From: Rathayibacter sp. SW19
GTDB taxonomy: Bacteria > Actinomycetota > Actinomycetes > Actinomycetales > Microbacteriaceae
Reading direction: 5' to 3'
Length of the DNA: 64,000 bases
Assembly: GCF_030866825.1 (NCBI RefSeq)
Contig: NZ_CP133020.1
Span: 1,116,001 to 1,180,000 of the forward strand
Part shown: in pieces, positions 35,255-44,100 of the stretch
Position numbering within the stretch: position 1 is the first letter of the stretch
Layout of the letters: every line of letters starts with the position of its first letter
Program-made: the position numbers and the translations under genes
The notes under the pieces: generated by a model
Told to the model about the DNA's origin: nothing
What the model saw: the letters and a program-made list of their open reading frames with translations, nothing else
Databases searched by the model: none

Positions 35255-36523
35255 CTAAACCGAGTCGCGCCAGTCGACGGCGTCCGGCAGCAGAATGGCC
35301 TCTGTCTCCGGTGCGATCACGGTCGCCTCATCGCGACGGTGACGCAGCACATCATTGATGTAAGAGCTCAGCGCCTCGGCCAGCGGCACGTCGCGGCCCT
35401 CGTGCTGTGACATGAACCAGCGGTGTTCCAGCAGTTGGTGAAACACCTCGGCCGGCTCCAGTTTGCCCCGAAGATCGCCCGGAATGGCGCGCACGACCGG
35501 TTCGAACACGCGCAGAAGCCATTCGTGGGCCATCGCCTCTTCGTCCAGCCCCTGCTTTCCGAGCGTCGCAGCATAGGAGTCGAGGTCGTTCAGCAGCCGC
35601 CGGGCCTGATTCTCACCGGCATCCAATCCGGTCAGGCGCAGCAGACGGCGTTGGTGGTGGCCGGCGTCGACAACCTTCGGCTGGATGCGCACGGTCGTGC
35701 CGGTCTCGTCCGTTTTGATGGCCAGTTCCTCGATGTCGAAACCGAGATCGTTCAGGCGCTCCACGCGCCTGCTGATCCGCCAGCGCTCCGACGACGAGAA
35801 TGACTCGCTGCTGGTCAGCTCCTTCCACAGCGTGCGGTAAGCGGCAACGATCCCACCAGCCACCTCAACGGGGTCGAGGGCTTCGTCCGCTCGCCCTCCC
35901 GCCTCGATGTCCATCAGTTCGCCCGCAATGTTGACACGGGCGATCTCCAGATCGTTCTCACGCTGCCCGTTTGAAAGCCCGCCGTCGTAGAGTTGCCCGG
36001 TTTCGGCATCCACTAGATAGGCGGCGAACGCGCCGGCGTCACGGCGGAACAGCGTGTTCGACAGTGACACGTCACCCCAGAAGAAGCCGATGACATGCAG
36101 ACGCACCAACAGAACAGCGAGTGCATCGACGAGGCGGGTTGCCGTGTCGGGGCGCAGAGTCTGCGAGTAGAGGGCGCGGTAGGGGAGCGAGAACTTGAGA
36201 TGTCGGGTCACGAGCACGGGTTTGAGAGCGTCACCGTCGTCATCCGTTCGGTTGGTGATGACGGCGAGCGGCTCGACGCACGGAATGTCAAGGCGCTGCA
36301 GCGTGCGCAGCATGTCGTATTCGCGGCGAGCCATCTCGCCGGTCGTCTCCTTGATCGCGATGACATAGCCGGAGAGGTTTGCGAATCGCACCAGATGCCG
36401 GGAAATGCCCTTGGGCAGGATCGCGATGTAGTCGTTCGGCCAGGCGTCGAGCGGCACGTCCCACGGCAGATCGAGGAGTGCGGGATCCACGGTCGCCGCC
36501 GTGATGTTCAGGGAGCCAGCCAT
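35255..36523 (-). CDS. DUF4032 kinase-fold protein
   Basis: A 422-aa protein. Its N-terminal half has a lipopolysaccharide-kinase-like arrangement: VIAIKETTGEMARREYDML (possible ATP-binding Lys and Glu), HVIGFFWGDVSLSNTLFRRD (catalytic-loop-like Asp and Asn) and YLVDAETGQL (DFG-like Asp). The C-terminal half is the DUF4032 domain (WRISRRVERLNDLGFDIEEL). Activity and substrate are unknown. It stands alone between rlmB and the ABC ATPase gene. Confidence 0.82.
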   Translation of the reverse strand: MAGSLNITAATVDPALLDLPWDVPLDAWPNDYIAILPKGISRHLVRFANLSGYVIAIKETTGEMARREYDMLRTLQRLDIPCVEPLAVITNRTDDDGDALKPVLVTRHLKFSLPYRALYSQTLRPDTATRLVDALAVLLVRLHVIGFFWGDVSLSNTLFRRDAGAFAAYLVDAETGQLYDGGLSNGQRENDLEIARVNIAGELMDIEAGGRADEALDPVEVAGGIVAAYRTLWKELTSSESFSSSERWRISRRVERLNDLGFDIEELAIKTDETGTTVRIQPKVVDAGHHQRRLLRLTGLDAGENQARRLLNDLDSYAATLGKQGLDEEAMAHEWLLRVFEPVVRAIPGDLRGKLEPAEVFHQLLEHRWFMSQHEGRDVPLAEALSSYINDVLRHRRDEATVIAPETEAILLPDAVDWRDSV

Positions 36524-36613
36524 AGTGAAGAATCTATCGTCTCGTACGACGACGCTGCCGCGGCCCCTGTGGGAGCCGCGGCAGCGTCGTTACTGAATGG
36601 GTGGTCGATGCGG

Positions 36614-37708
36614 TTAGTCGACGACCGCGCCGCCGAGGCGTTCGCCGCCCTCAGCGTTGAAGATGTGCACGTGGCCGGCCTTCGGGCTGATGTAGACGGT
36701 GTCGCCCGCGTTCGGGTGCGAACGGCCGTCGACACGGCCGACGAAGTCGGTGCGCTTGCCCTCGATCTCGGAGTGGCCGTACAGGTAGCCGTCTGCGCCG
36801 AGCTCCTCAACCAGGTCGACGTTCACGCGGAGGCCGACACCCTCGGACAGCGAGACCACGACGTCCTCCGGGCGAACACCGATCGTGACCTGCTTGCCGG
36901 CGTTTGCGAGCACGTCGCGCTCGACAGGCACCACGGCGGAGCCGAACTGCACTCCGCCGTCGACGACATCTGCCGAGATGAGGTTCATCGCAGGGCTGCC
37001 GATGAAGCCGGCCACGAAAACGTTCTGAGGCTGCGCGTAGAGGTCGCGCGGGGTTCCGACCTGCTGCAGCACGCCGTCCTTGAGAACAGCGATCCGGTCG
37101 CCCATGGTCAGAGCCTCTGTCTGGTCGTGTGTCACGTAGACGGTGGTGACGCCGAGGCGGCGGGTCAGGGACGCGATCTGCGTGCGCGTCTGCACGCGCA
37201 GCTTTGCGTCGAGGTTCGACAGCGGCTCATCCATGAGGAAGACCTGCGGGCTACGCACGATCGCGCGGCCCATCGCAACGCGCTGACGCTGACCACCGGA
37301 GAGCGCCTTCGGCTTGCGCGCGAGGTAGTCTTCGAGGTCGAGAAGCTTGGCTGCCTCCAGCACGCGTGCGGCGCGCTCCTCCTTCTTGACGCCCGCGATC
37401 TTCAACGCGAAGCCCATGTTCTCGGCGACGGTCATGTGCGGGTAAAGCGCATAGTTCTGGAAGACCATGGCGATGTCGCGGTCCTTCGGCGGAACGTCGG
37501 TGACGTTGCGCTCGCCGATGAAAATGTTGCCGTCGTTGACCTCTTCGAGGCCGGCGAGCATGCGGAGCGATGTGGACTTGCCGCATCCGGATGGGCCAAC
37601 GAGAACGAGGAACTCGCCATCGGCGACCTGCAGGTCGAGCTGGTCGACGGCTGGGCGGGTCGAGCCGGGGTAGAGGCGGGTTGCCTTGTCAAAAGTTACT
37701 GACGCCAT
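36614..37708 (-). CDS. ugpC: Carbohydrate ABC transporter ATPase, UgpC/MsmK type
   Basis: A 364-aa protein with Walker A GPSGCGKST (38-46), LSGGQRQRVAMGRAIVR, Walker B VFLMDEPLSNLDAKLR and a C-terminal MalK-like TOBE regulatory domain (IGVRPEDVVVSLSEG). No permease or binding-protein gene is adjacent. In actinobacteria such orphan MsmK/MsiK ATPases energise several sugar importers in trans, including possibly the one at the left edge of this window. Confidence 0.93.
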   Translation of the reverse strand: MASVTFDKATRLYPGSTRPAVDQLDLQVADGEFLVLVGPSGCGKSTSLRMLAGLEEVNDGNIFIGERNVTDVPPKDRDIAMVFQNYALYPHMTVAENMGFALKIAGVKKEERAARVLEAAKLLDLEDYLARKPKALSGGQRQRVAMGRAIVRSPQVFLMDEPLSNLDAKLRVQTRTQIASLTRRLGVTTVYVTHDQTEALTMGDRIAVLKDGVLQQVGTPRDLYAQPQNVFVAGFIGSPAMNLISADVVDGGVQFGSAVVPVERDVLANAGKQVTIGVRPEDVVVSLSEGVGLRVNVDLVEELGADGYLYGHSEIEGKRTDFVGRVDGRSHPNAGDTVYISPKAGHVHIFNAEGGERLGGAVVD

Positions 37709-37968
37709 GGTGGTATTACTCCTTCACCGGCAGGTACGTGCCGGACGATCCGTAGTGAATGGATGGTGTGGTCGCCATTGCTAGGGCAACAGCGACCGAC
37801 TTCATAGTACGACATCGCCGGGGTTGTGCAGAATCGTCAGATGGAGCAGACGCACTGAGCGGGCCCAGGTGCCGCCTGGCCAATTCCCAGAGATCCGTCT
37901 TATTATCGTTGGTGCGTTTGCATGGAATTGCGATGCATAACTTTCCCCGTCACCCGAAGTGAGAATCC

Positions 37969-38898
37969 ATGACCAACGCCGGATCCAACGATTCGCGGCC
38001 CAGCAAGAACTCGCGTCGTGCAGCTGCACGGGACAAAGCCAGAGTCTTGCGTGAGGCACAAAAGAAGAAGGAGCGTCGCAGGCGCGTCTTCTGGCAAGCC
38101 GGAATCGGCGTCGCGATCGTGGCAGTTCTGGCGATCGTGGCCGTGGTGATCGTGAGTTCCATCCACCCGCCGGCGCCGGGGCCGGCGAATATGGCGAGCG
38201 ACGGCATCCTGATCGGCAAGGGCATGAAGGTGCAGACGACGGCCGCGCTCGGGCCGACCGCCTCGCCGATCGCAAACACGCCGGATCCGACTGGGTCCAC
38301 CGTGAGCATCGTGACGTATGTCGACTATCTGTGCCCGTTCTGCGGCGAGTTCGAGAAGACGAATTCCGAACAGATCGGCAAGCTTGTCGACAGCGGGGCT
38401 GCGACCGTCGAGATTCATCCGGTGCCGCTGCTGGCCAGCCACTCCGCCGGAACGAAGTATTCGCTGCGGGCCACGAACGCGGCGGCTTGCATCGCAAACT
38501 ACAGCCCGAACTCGTTCTGGGATTTCAACAGTCTGCTGTTCAAGAATCAACCGGCAGAGGGCGGCCCTGGGCTCACAGACGAGCAGCTCAAGTCGTTCGT
38601 TCAGCAGGCCGGGGTGTCGCACTATTCGTCGATCTCGACCTGTATGGACGACGGCCGGTTTGACAATTGGGCGCAGGACGCGTTGAACCGGGCGTTGTCC
38701 GGCCCGATCGCCAACTCCACCGTGAAGCAGCTGACGGGAACACCGCTCGTGCTCGTGAACGGCAAGCAGTACTCCGGCTCGCTGACCGATCCGGATGAGT
38801 TCCGCGCCTTCGTCGTGCAGGCGCAGAGCCAGACGTACTCCACGTCGACGCCGGTGCCGACGTCGACGGCGACTCCCACGCCGACGGCCACACCGTAG
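37969..38898 (+). CDS. Membrane-anchored DsbA-like thiol-disulfide oxidoreductase
   Basis: A 309-aa protein. The basic cytoplasmic N-terminus (1-40) is followed by a membrane helix (about 41-64) and a thioredoxin-fold domain with redox motif CPFC at 122-125 (YVDYLCPFCGEFEK). A cis-Pro region GTPLVLVNGKQYSG comes late, and a Thr/Pro-rich tail ends the protein. It resembles the actinobacterial DsbA-like oxidoreductases that introduce disulfides outside the membrane. It is the last host gene before tRNA-Thr. Confidence 0.88.
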   Translation: MTNAGSNDSRPSKNSRRAAARDKARVLREAQKKKERRRRVFWQAGIGVAIVAVLAIVAVVIVSSIHPPAPGPANMASDGILIGKGMKVQTTAALGPTASPIANTPDPTGSTVSIVTYVDYLCPFCGEFEKTNSEQIGKLVDSGAATVEIHPVPLLASHSAGTKYSLRATNAAACIANYSPNSFWDFNSLLFKNQPAEGGPGLTDEQLKSFVQQAGVSHYSSISTCMDDGRFDNWAQDALNRALSGPIANSTVKQLTGTPLVLVNGKQYSGSLTDPDEFRAFVVQAQSQTYSTSTPVPTSTATPTPTATP

Positions 38899-38993
38899 TT
38901 GCGTGCGGCCGCAGGCGGTGCAGCCGTGCGGTGCCTGCGCCGGGGCGCGCGAACCCCTAAGATTGTCTGACGTGACGGCCGCACGCCTGATCT

Positions 38994-39066
38994 GCCGGCC
39001 TGGCGCAATTGGTAGCGCACCACTCTTGTAAAGTGGGGGTTACGGGTTCGAGTCCCGTGGCCGGCT
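38994..39066 (+). tRNA. tRNA-Thr (anticodon TGT), integration site
   Basis: A 73-nt cloverleaf: acceptor GCCGGCC pairs GGCCGGC with discriminator T. The anticodon stem CCACT/AGTGG encloses loop CTTGTAA, and the T-arm contains GGTTCGAGTCC. Its 3' 36 nt lie inside the att core of the integrated element, so the gene is restored by the element's copy. Confidence 0.96.
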
Positions 39067-39097
39067 CTGGATGCCTTGCGAACACTGGGAACGCGGA
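39031..39097. repeat. attL: 67-bp core direct repeat
   Basis: It is identical over 67 bp to 53557-53623. It begins AAGTGGGGGTTACGGG in the tRNA-Thr anticodon arm and runs 31 bp past the tRNA into ...CACTGGGAACGCGGA. The sequences diverge on both sides. Confidence 0.95.
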
Positions 39098-39121
39098 GCA
39101 TGTGACCGGGCGTCAAAGCTT

Positions 39122-39148
39122 CGCAGTCATGATTTAGTCATGATGACT
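39122..39148. repeat. Left arm-type repeat of the integrase
   Basis: CGCAGTCATGATTTAGTCAT followed by GATGACT matches 53407-53433 in 26 of 27 positions. It contains two direct AGTCATGA boxes and overlaps the end of the integrase gene. Such boxes next to att cores are usually arm sites for the integrase N-terminus or excisionase. Confidence 0.6.
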
Positions 39149-40394
39149 TCGGAGCGCGCAGCTTCTTCAGCGCCTTGCGGCGAGCCTTCTCCACCTTGTT
39201 CGCTACCTCATCGAGCCGATCAGGCCACAGGTGGCCATAAGTGTTCAGTGTCTCCGAGGCGTCCTTATGTCCCAGCATCTGCTGCACGAGCTTCACATCA
39301 GCACCGGCCGATATCGCCATACTCGCGGCCGTGTGACGGAGCTTGTGCGGCGTCAGCCCGATACCATCGAGCCCGCAACCGAGGACGGCCTTTCGCCACT
39401 CGCGGGCACGCCAGTTGTGATCGTGAATGGCACCGCCCGTGCTCGACTGAAAGACGAAGCTCGACGCCGGGCGACCCTCTGTTAGGTCCGCGAGTTCGTC
39501 AACAATGAACGGCTGAATAGGGACCACGCGCGACTTGTGCCCTTTCGGGGTATCGAGCTTGCGTTTACCGTCGTTGCCGAGCGTGAACCCTTGCCGGATC
39601 GTCGCGCGCTTCGCGGGCAGGTTGAGCTGATCGATCGTCAGGGCAAGCGCTTCGTTGATTCGCAGACCCGAATAGGCGAGCAGGTGGATCAACGCCCGGT
39701 TGGATTCGCCACCGACGATCAGGGCGGCATCCGCTAGCGACTCGACTTCCCCATACGTCAGATACACGTGCCCGGCCTTGCTCACAGTCGGTAGCTCGAC
39801 ACCGCGAGCCGGATTGACCGCGAGCCACCCGTTACGCACCGCGTAGCCGAGCACCGAACTTAGAACGGTGTGCAGCCGGGCAATACTGGCCGGGCTCAAC
39901 TTGCCCCGCTCGACATCGGCGGCGTAGTCGATCAGGTAAGCACGCGGCGCGGTGCCTTGCTGCAACTCGGTAATCCATTGCTCTATCTCGTGCGTCTCGA
40001 TAGAGCCGATCCGCTGGGCTCCGAACTTCGGGTTTACCCACATGCGTAGATCACGCTCGTAGGTGAACCGGGTTGAGTCCTTCACGCGCTTCTTCGAGTT
40101 CAGCCACTGCTCCGCCACGGCGGCAACAGTCTTTCGGCCGTGCTCGATGGAGCGATATGAGCCCGAACGGATGTCGTTTTCAGTCTTCGCGAGGAAGTCT
40201 TCAGCGAGCGACTTCGTTCGAAGCGATCGTGAGCGTAGCTTCTTGCTGCCGTCGATCTGCATCTCGTACCAGTCGACGCGCCAGCGTGAGCCTTTGCCAT
40301 GCTGGGCTGTCTGCACGGTCGTCTTCGCGCCCGTGGTCGAGTCCGTCTCGGATCTCGACCACCGGTCTGTGATCCATGCCCTAGCCACGGTCAC
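39138..40394 (-). CDS. int: Tyrosine recombinase/integrase
   Basis: A 418-aa phage-type integrase. An AP2-like/SAM-like N-terminal arm and core-binding region (about 30-185) precede the catalytic domain. Arg is in YSGLRINEAL, the HxxR box in HKLRHTAASMA, His in LGHKDASETL and the nucleophile Tyr in NTYGHL. It should recombine attP with tRNA-Thr. Its start overlaps the XRE gene by 14 nt, so repressor and integrase share a transcript. Confidence 0.96.
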   Translation of the reverse strand: MTVARAWITDRWSRSETDSTTGAKTTVQTAQHGKGSRWRVDWYEMQIDGSKKLRSRSLRTKSLAEDFLAKTENDIRSGSYRSIEHGRKTVAAVAEQWLNSKKRVKDSTRFTYERDLRMWVNPKFGAQRIGSIETHEIEQWITELQQGTAPRAYLIDYAADVERGKLSPASIARLHTVLSSVLGYAVRNGWLAVNPARGVELPTVSKAGHVYLTYGEVESLADAALIVGGESNRALIHLLAYSGLRINEALALTIDQLNLPAKRATIRQGFTLGNDGKRKLDTPKGHKSRVVPIQPFIVDELADLTEGRPASSFVFQSSTGGAIHDHNWRAREWRKAVLGCGLDGIGLTPHKLRHTAASMAISAGADVKLVQQMLGHKDASETLNTYGHLWPDRLDEVANKVEKARRKALKKLRAPKSS

Positions 40395-40998
40395 GCCAGA
40401 ATTGAATCACGTCCGAGTGCACGCCGAGCGCCTGAAGCGTGCGCATGGCGGCGTCACGATCCTGCTCGGTCATGGCGGCACCATCGCGCTCCCTGTCGAG
40501 GGCTTCGCTGTCGTCCGTGCCGAACTCTTCGCCTCTTAGGCGTCGTTTTTGGGTCAGTGCATAAATGCCGGATTGAAAGTCGCTGAGACGGGATTCGAGT
40601 TCTTCGATACGAGCTAACGTCTGCACGATCAGGCGTGCGTCTTGTGAGGCCGGGTTATCCATCAAATCGGGGCGGCGGTTTGTGCTAAGGGTGCTGAGCA
40701 GTAGGTGGCGAGCCGGTGTGGTTGCTAGTGGTGCACCCAACGCTGGCAAATCTAGAGGTTCGTCGGGGTTGTGCAGGTCGACCAGAAGTGCGACTAATGG
40801 GATATCAAGCGCGTGGGCGATCTCGATCAGCTCAGATGTCGACGGGTCCCGTTTCCGACCGCTCTCGATATTGGCGATTACCGATCGCGTGATCTTCGGG
40901 TTGCCGATCTTCGCCGCTAGGTCTTCCGCGCTCATCGCACGGCCTCGGTATTTTTTCACCCTTTGGCCGATCCACGTTGTTCGCTCTGCATCACTCAT
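40381..40998 (-). CDS. XRE-family repressor-like regulator
   Basis: The start is ATG 40998 (MSDAERTTWIGQRVKKYRG). The HTH spans about 10-70 (MSAEDLAAKIGNPKITRSVI, with ANIESGRKRDPS). A helical middle (QDARLIVQTLARIEELESRL) may form a coiled coil for dimerisation, followed by a charged tail. It is placed like a phage immunity repressor: divergent from the early genes with 80 bp between. No peptidase or cleavage motif is visible. Confidence 0.82.
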   Translation of the reverse strand: MSDAERTTWIGQRVKKYRGRAMSAEDLAAKIGNPKITRSVIANIESGRKRDPSTSELIEIAHALDIPLVALLVDLHNPDEPLDLPALGAPLATTPARHLLLSTLSTNRRPDLMDNPASQDARLIVQTLARIEELESRLSDFQSGIYALTQKRRLRGEEFGTDDSEALDRERDGAAMTEQDRDAAMRTLQALGVHSDVIQFWRDRG

Positions 40999-41078
40999 GA
41001 CACAAACAATACCGTGAAAATGCCGCAAGGACACAATTCATGTGTATAGTGTTGTCAAGACACAGAGAGGATTTGCCA
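40999..41078. promoter_or_regulatory. Divergent control region with ACACA/TGTGT palindrome
   Basis: ACACA-ATTCA-TGTGT (41031-41045) is palindromic. Related GACACA boxes lie at about 41000 and 41059 and TTGTC at 41052. TATAGT (41045-41050) is a likely -10 for the rightward early genes, and TATTGT on the minus strand a -10 for the repressor. This is the probable genetic switch. Confidence 0.5.
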
Positions 41079-41315
41079 ATGTCAACACGACAAAAAGAAT
41101 CACCAGTCAAAACGTCAGCCCAGCAGCTTCAGGCACTCAACACGCCGATGCAGGTTTCAGCACACTTGGGAGTGCCGCTCACGACGCTGGCCCACTGGCG
41201 CTACGAAAACCGTGGCCCGGCCTTTACCAAGCTCGGCAAGCTCGTCCGCTACCCCAGTGAAGCCGTCGAGGCGTTCGTGGCGGCGAACATGACAACTACG
41301 GCGGCGTTCACGTGA
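41079..41315 (+). CDS. AlpA/excisionase-type HTH protein, 78 aa
   Basis: ATG 41079 has GAGAGG upstream. MQVSAHLGVPLTTLAHWRYE and GPAFTKLGKLVRYPSEAVEAF are the MerR/AlpA winged HTH of excisionases. As the first rightward gene opposite the repressor, it could be the excisionase or an early activator. The GTGA overlap with the next gene indicates coupling. Confidence 0.75.
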   Translation: MSTRQKESPVKTSAQQLQALNTPMQVSAHLGVPLTTLAHWRYENRGPAFTKLGKLVRYPSEAVEAFVAANMTTTAAFT

Positions 41316-41587
41316 CCGGCGATGCCCGCGGGTGCGTGGTCCCGTGTTTCGCGGTTATGAAGTCGGCTTGCGGGCATGTGGCCGGGCTCGCGGCGAGTGG
41401 CGAGCAGGCGGAGAGCATCGCGGCATCGCTTGGTTCGGGTTGGTTTGCCAGCGAGGGACTGAGTCAGATCGAGCTGGCCGAGTTCAAGGCGGGCGTCTCG
41501 TGCGGATCATGTGAGCCGGCCACGAGCGCGGCGGGCGGCGATGTGGCCCCCGGCGTGTCGGCACTGAGAACGGCCGAAGTCGAGTAG
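41312..41587 (+). CDS. Hypothetical Cys-containing protein, 91 aa
   Basis: GTG 41312 overlaps the preceding stop. The protein has scattered Cys residues (RGCVVPCFAV, SACGHV, VSCGSCEP) and a predicted helix QIELAEFKAG. A metal site is possible. No family is recognised. Confidence 0.5.
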   Translation: MTGDARGCVVPCFAVMKSACGHVAGLAASGEQAESIAASLGSGWFASEGLSQIELAEFKAGVSCGSCEPATSAAGGDVAPGVSALRTAEVE

Positions 41588-41910
41588 CCGCCCGCGGCGC
41601 AGCCGCACCCACACAATCAGGCAGATAGGGCACCTAATAAGCCCCCACGATTCACCTGAGAAGCAGTGCAACTCCACAGTGATAATTCTCGATTCCGAGA
41701 TACGGGGCGGCGTTCGCACCTTGCCGTAAGGCAGGCGCAGCCCCACACCGCAACGAAACGTGCAGGTGCACGGGGCGACGTTGTGAGGACGGCGGATCGG
41801 GGAGGAAAACCGCAGCAGTGAGGCGGCATGGAAAGACCATCTATTCAGCGGGCGATGCCCGTTCAAACTGACAAGCGGGTGTGCCCCGCATTACACGAAG
41901 GAACGAACTG
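41588..41910. other. Gap with possible 27-aa leader gene
   Basis: Little is visible for the first 240 bp. ATG 41828 opens a short frame (MERPSIQRAMPVQTDKRV...) ending TGA 41909-41911, which overlaps the next start as TGATG. GGAGGAAAA lies about 15 bases upstream. It may be a tiny coupled leader peptide; support is weak. Confidence 0.3.
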
Positions 41911-42237
41911 ATGACTGTTACGAATTCGATTCGCGAGACTGTGCAGAGCTGGGAACAGATGGAGGGATGTGACGAAGGCTTCGTCTATCTGGAGGGGCCG
42001 CGCACAGGCTGGAGCATGACCGGCGACCGGGCGGCGTTCGCACAGCTTGAGTTCATCCCGCAAGAGTACGGGGGCGAAGGCTTCGGGGTCGCGCTGAACA
42101 TTCCGGGGTGCGGCACGGATCTTGAGAACGTGCTGACCCTGGCGCTTGACGACGCGAGGGCGCTTGTGCGGGAGTTGTCGGCACTGATCGCTCGGCTGTC
42201 AGCGGCAACCGAAACACCGATTAGAAGGATGAACTGA
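41911..42237 (+). CDS. Hypothetical protein, 108 aa
   Basis: ATG 41911 follows AAGGAACGAAC. The sequence (MTVTNSIRETVQSWEQMEGC, with GWSMTGDRAAFAQLEFIPQE) is compact and acidic, with a C-terminal helix LTLALDDARALVRELSALIA. No motif is known. It is part of the early gene chain. Confidence 0.6.
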   Translation: MTVTNSIRETVQSWEQMEGCDEGFVYLEGPRTGWSMTGDRAAFAQLEFIPQEYGGEGFGVALNIPGCGTDLENVLTLALDDARALVRELSALIARLSAATETPIRRMN

Positions 42238-42239
42238 TC

Positions 42240-42575
42240 GTGAATCTCATACCAGCCGCAAGCGAGCTTGACCCGTGCAAAGCGTTCACGTTCTGTAACG
42301 GGCATCGACCGACTGAAAGCGGCGTCGACCTCAGGTCGCACGTGGGGCCGTTCATCACGGTGAGATCCGGTGAATCGTTGATCGAGTTCGACATCGCGCA
42401 CAACGAAGACACCGGCGAGACGGCGTTCGAGTTCGACATCGACATTTGGACGATTGATCCATCCGAACTCGATACGGAGCTTGCCGACATCCGGGCCATA
42501 TTCGATCAATTCGAGGCCGCGGCACGCGCGTTCGATCTGGAACAGTATCGCCGTCACCCGGAGGTGTCCTCATGA
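42240..42575 (+). CDS. Hypothetical acidic protein, 111 aa
   Basis: GTG 42240, 2 bp after the preceding gene. It is strongly acidic (FEFDIDIWTIDPSELDTELA) and could be a small phage-type DNA-mimic or regulatory protein, but that is speculation. The 3' end overlaps the next gene by 4 nt. Confidence 0.58.
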   Translation: MNLIPAASELDPCKAFTFCNGHRPTESGVDLRSHVGPFITVRSGESLIEFDIAHNEDTGETAFEFDIDIWTIDPSELDTELADIRAIFDQFEAAARAFDLEQYRRHPEVSS

Positions 42576-42844
42576 GCGCTATGCCCATGCGCCCGACGTT
42601 GCTACGGCAAACGCGGAGCCTGTCAACGTCAGAACGCATCACAGCATTCGTGCGTGGCGAACTGGAGTCCAACGGCTGCACCATCAGCGACCTTGCGAAG
42701 ATCCTCGACGTGTCGCAACACGGGGCATCCAGGCTCTGGCACGGTCGCCGTAAGCGGAACTACACCGTTCCGGAGTTAGTACGTATCGCCGTCGCGTTCG
42801 AGGTCGACCCCTGGGACCTGCTGAAGAGGGTGGTGAGCGTATGA
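42572..42844 (+). CDS. Cro/XRE-type HTH protein, 90 aa
   Basis: The HTH spans residues about 22-80: FVRGELESNGCTISDLAKIL, DVSQHGASRLWHGRRKRNYT, VPELVRIAVAFEVDPWDLL. It is Cro-like in size and position in the early operon. ATGA overlaps join it to both neighbours. Confidence 0.75.
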   Translation: MSAMPMRPTLLRQTRSLSTSERITAFVRGELESNGCTISDLAKILDVSQHGASRLWHGRRKRNYTVPELVRIAVAFEVDPWDLLKRVVSV

Positions 42845-43101
42845 ACGCGACCAGCGGACTCGACTCGACTCGGCGCGGCACGCGGCCGTTGAATGACCGG
42901 CGACGCCCGCGGCTGATCGCCGCGGGCGGGGTGATGGTCGACGGTGTGACCTTCTCGCCTGAAGAGATCCGCCGCACGATTGCCGGGTTTGTTTCGAAGC
43001 GGCGGCGGCAGCGGCGGGCTGCGGGCGACGGCTGGACGCTGACGTATCTCGATGACACGGGGGATACGGCGCGCACAACGTCGATAGCGCCGGGCGCATG
43101 A
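42841..43101 (+). CDS. Hypothetical basic protein, 86 aa
   Basis: Starts at ATG 42841 overlapping the previous stop. It is rich in Arg (SKRRRQRRAAGDGW) with a short motif VDGVTFSPEEIRRTIAGF. Probably nucleic-acid binding; no family is recognised. Confidence 0.5.
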   Translation: MNATSGLDSTRRGTRPLNDRRRPRLIAAGGVMVDGVTFSPEEIRRTIAGFVSKRRRQRRAAGDGWTLTYLDDTGDTARTTSIAPGA

Positions 43102-43198
43102 CGGGGCAACGATCCGAGCCGGTGGCATCCGAGGACGGACGCGGTGTCGCGGGGGCGGCGTCGCGTTCATCACAATTCACGAAAACGAAGGGCAAATT

Positions 43199-43765
43199 AT
43201 GACGACGTTAGTCGAACATGGCACCGGTACGAGCGGTGCAGGGCCAGCACTGAGAGTGCTCCGATTGTTGAGCGGGCTCGATGTCGATGAGGCCGCGCAC
43301 CGTGCGAGGGTCACCACGGGGTACTTGCACGCAGTGGAGGCGGGGCAAGCCGCGGTCGCGCCGGGGATGATCGCAACCCTGGCGGGCATCATGGCGGAGG
43401 CGCTGCGAGACACGGCCGAGGATCGGGGCGTGTACACATCACGGCAGGCGGCACGGCTCTACGGCCTGCACCCGTACAGCATCCTCGCGGCGATCGAGGC
43501 GGGGCGTTTGCATGCCGATCGGCAGGGCGGGTTGTTCCGCATCAAGCGTGAGGCGCTGCGGGCATGGAACGGCCGCGAGCGGGGCCGTGTTGCTGACGTG
43601 AAGTCGCGGGAGCCGGTGCCGAACGGGCACGATGTCACTCTCAGCGGCGCTCAGCGGCCGTCTGACGCGATAAGACAGGCTGCGGCGCGTCGCACTAGGG
43701 AAGAACGCGTGTTCGAAGCGCAGGCGGCTAGCAGTGACGTGAGAGGGGTTCAAGTAATCGAATGA
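43199..43765 (+). CDS. Double HTH protein (XRE-like plus AlpA-like), 188 aa
   Basis: ATG 43199 with GAAGGG upstream. Residues about 15-70 form an XRE-like HTH (LLSGLDVDEAAHRARVTTGY) and residues about 79-123 an AlpA/excisionase HTH (YTSRQAARLYGLHPYSILAA, with FRIKREALRAWNG). The tail is charged. The combination is unusual and suggests a regulator or origin-binding factor. It overlaps the next gene by 4 nt. Confidence 0.65.
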   Translation: MTTLVEHGTGTSGAGPALRVLRLLSGLDVDEAAHRARVTTGYLHAVEAGQAAVAPGMIATLAGIMAEALRDTAEDRGVYTSRQAARLYGLHPYSILAAIEAGRLHADRQGGLFRIKREALRAWNGRERGRVADVKSREPVPNGHDVTLSGAQRPSDAIRQAAARRTREERVFEAQAASSDVRGVQVIE

Positions 43766-44100
43766 CGAAAACTGAAAACCTGACACTGTACATGGTTTAT
43801 TGGCCGGCCGTGGGAGTGGTGAAGATCGGCGTTGCCGGGCATCTGGCACGGGTGCGACGATTTGCAGCGACGGGCGCGATCGTCGTGATGCTGATCGAGC
43901 AGCGTACAACTGCCGATGAGCGGCGTGCGTTGACGCGGATACGTCGACGGTTCGAGCGGGCATTCGTGACGGCCGCGGACAGCATCGAGATCCTGCCGAG
44001 TGGCCGCGGGTACAGCGAGTGCTACCGTGCGTCGATCGAGGATCTGCCGACTGTTGTCGCGATGGTGCTGCAGGGGGTGGCGGCTCGTGCGGCGGATTAG
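43762..44100 (+). CDS. GIY-YIG-like nuclease-domain protein, 112 aa
   Basis: LYMVYWPAVGVVKIGVAGHL (residues 8-27) resembles the GIY...YIG core of T5orf172-like phage proteins. It is followed by Arg (ARVRRF) and Glu (ADERRAL) residues at plausible catalytic positions. The fold assignment is moderate. It overlaps the replication gene by 14 nt. Confidence 0.55.
   Translation: MTKTENLTLYMVYWPAVGVVKIGVAGHLARVRRFAATGAIVVMLIEQRTTADERRALTRIRRRFERAFVTAADSIEILPSGRGYSECYRASIEDLPTVVAMVLQGVAARAAD

Noticed and set aside
36095..37702. 535-codon plus-strand frame over the DUF4032 and ugpC genes
   Set aside because: Spans two convincing genes on the other strand; composition is typical of antisense.
40381..41315. 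Toxin-antitoxin pair
   Set aside because: The XRE gene is paired with an AlpA-like HTH gene across a divergent promoter next to an integrase; no toxin fold is visible.
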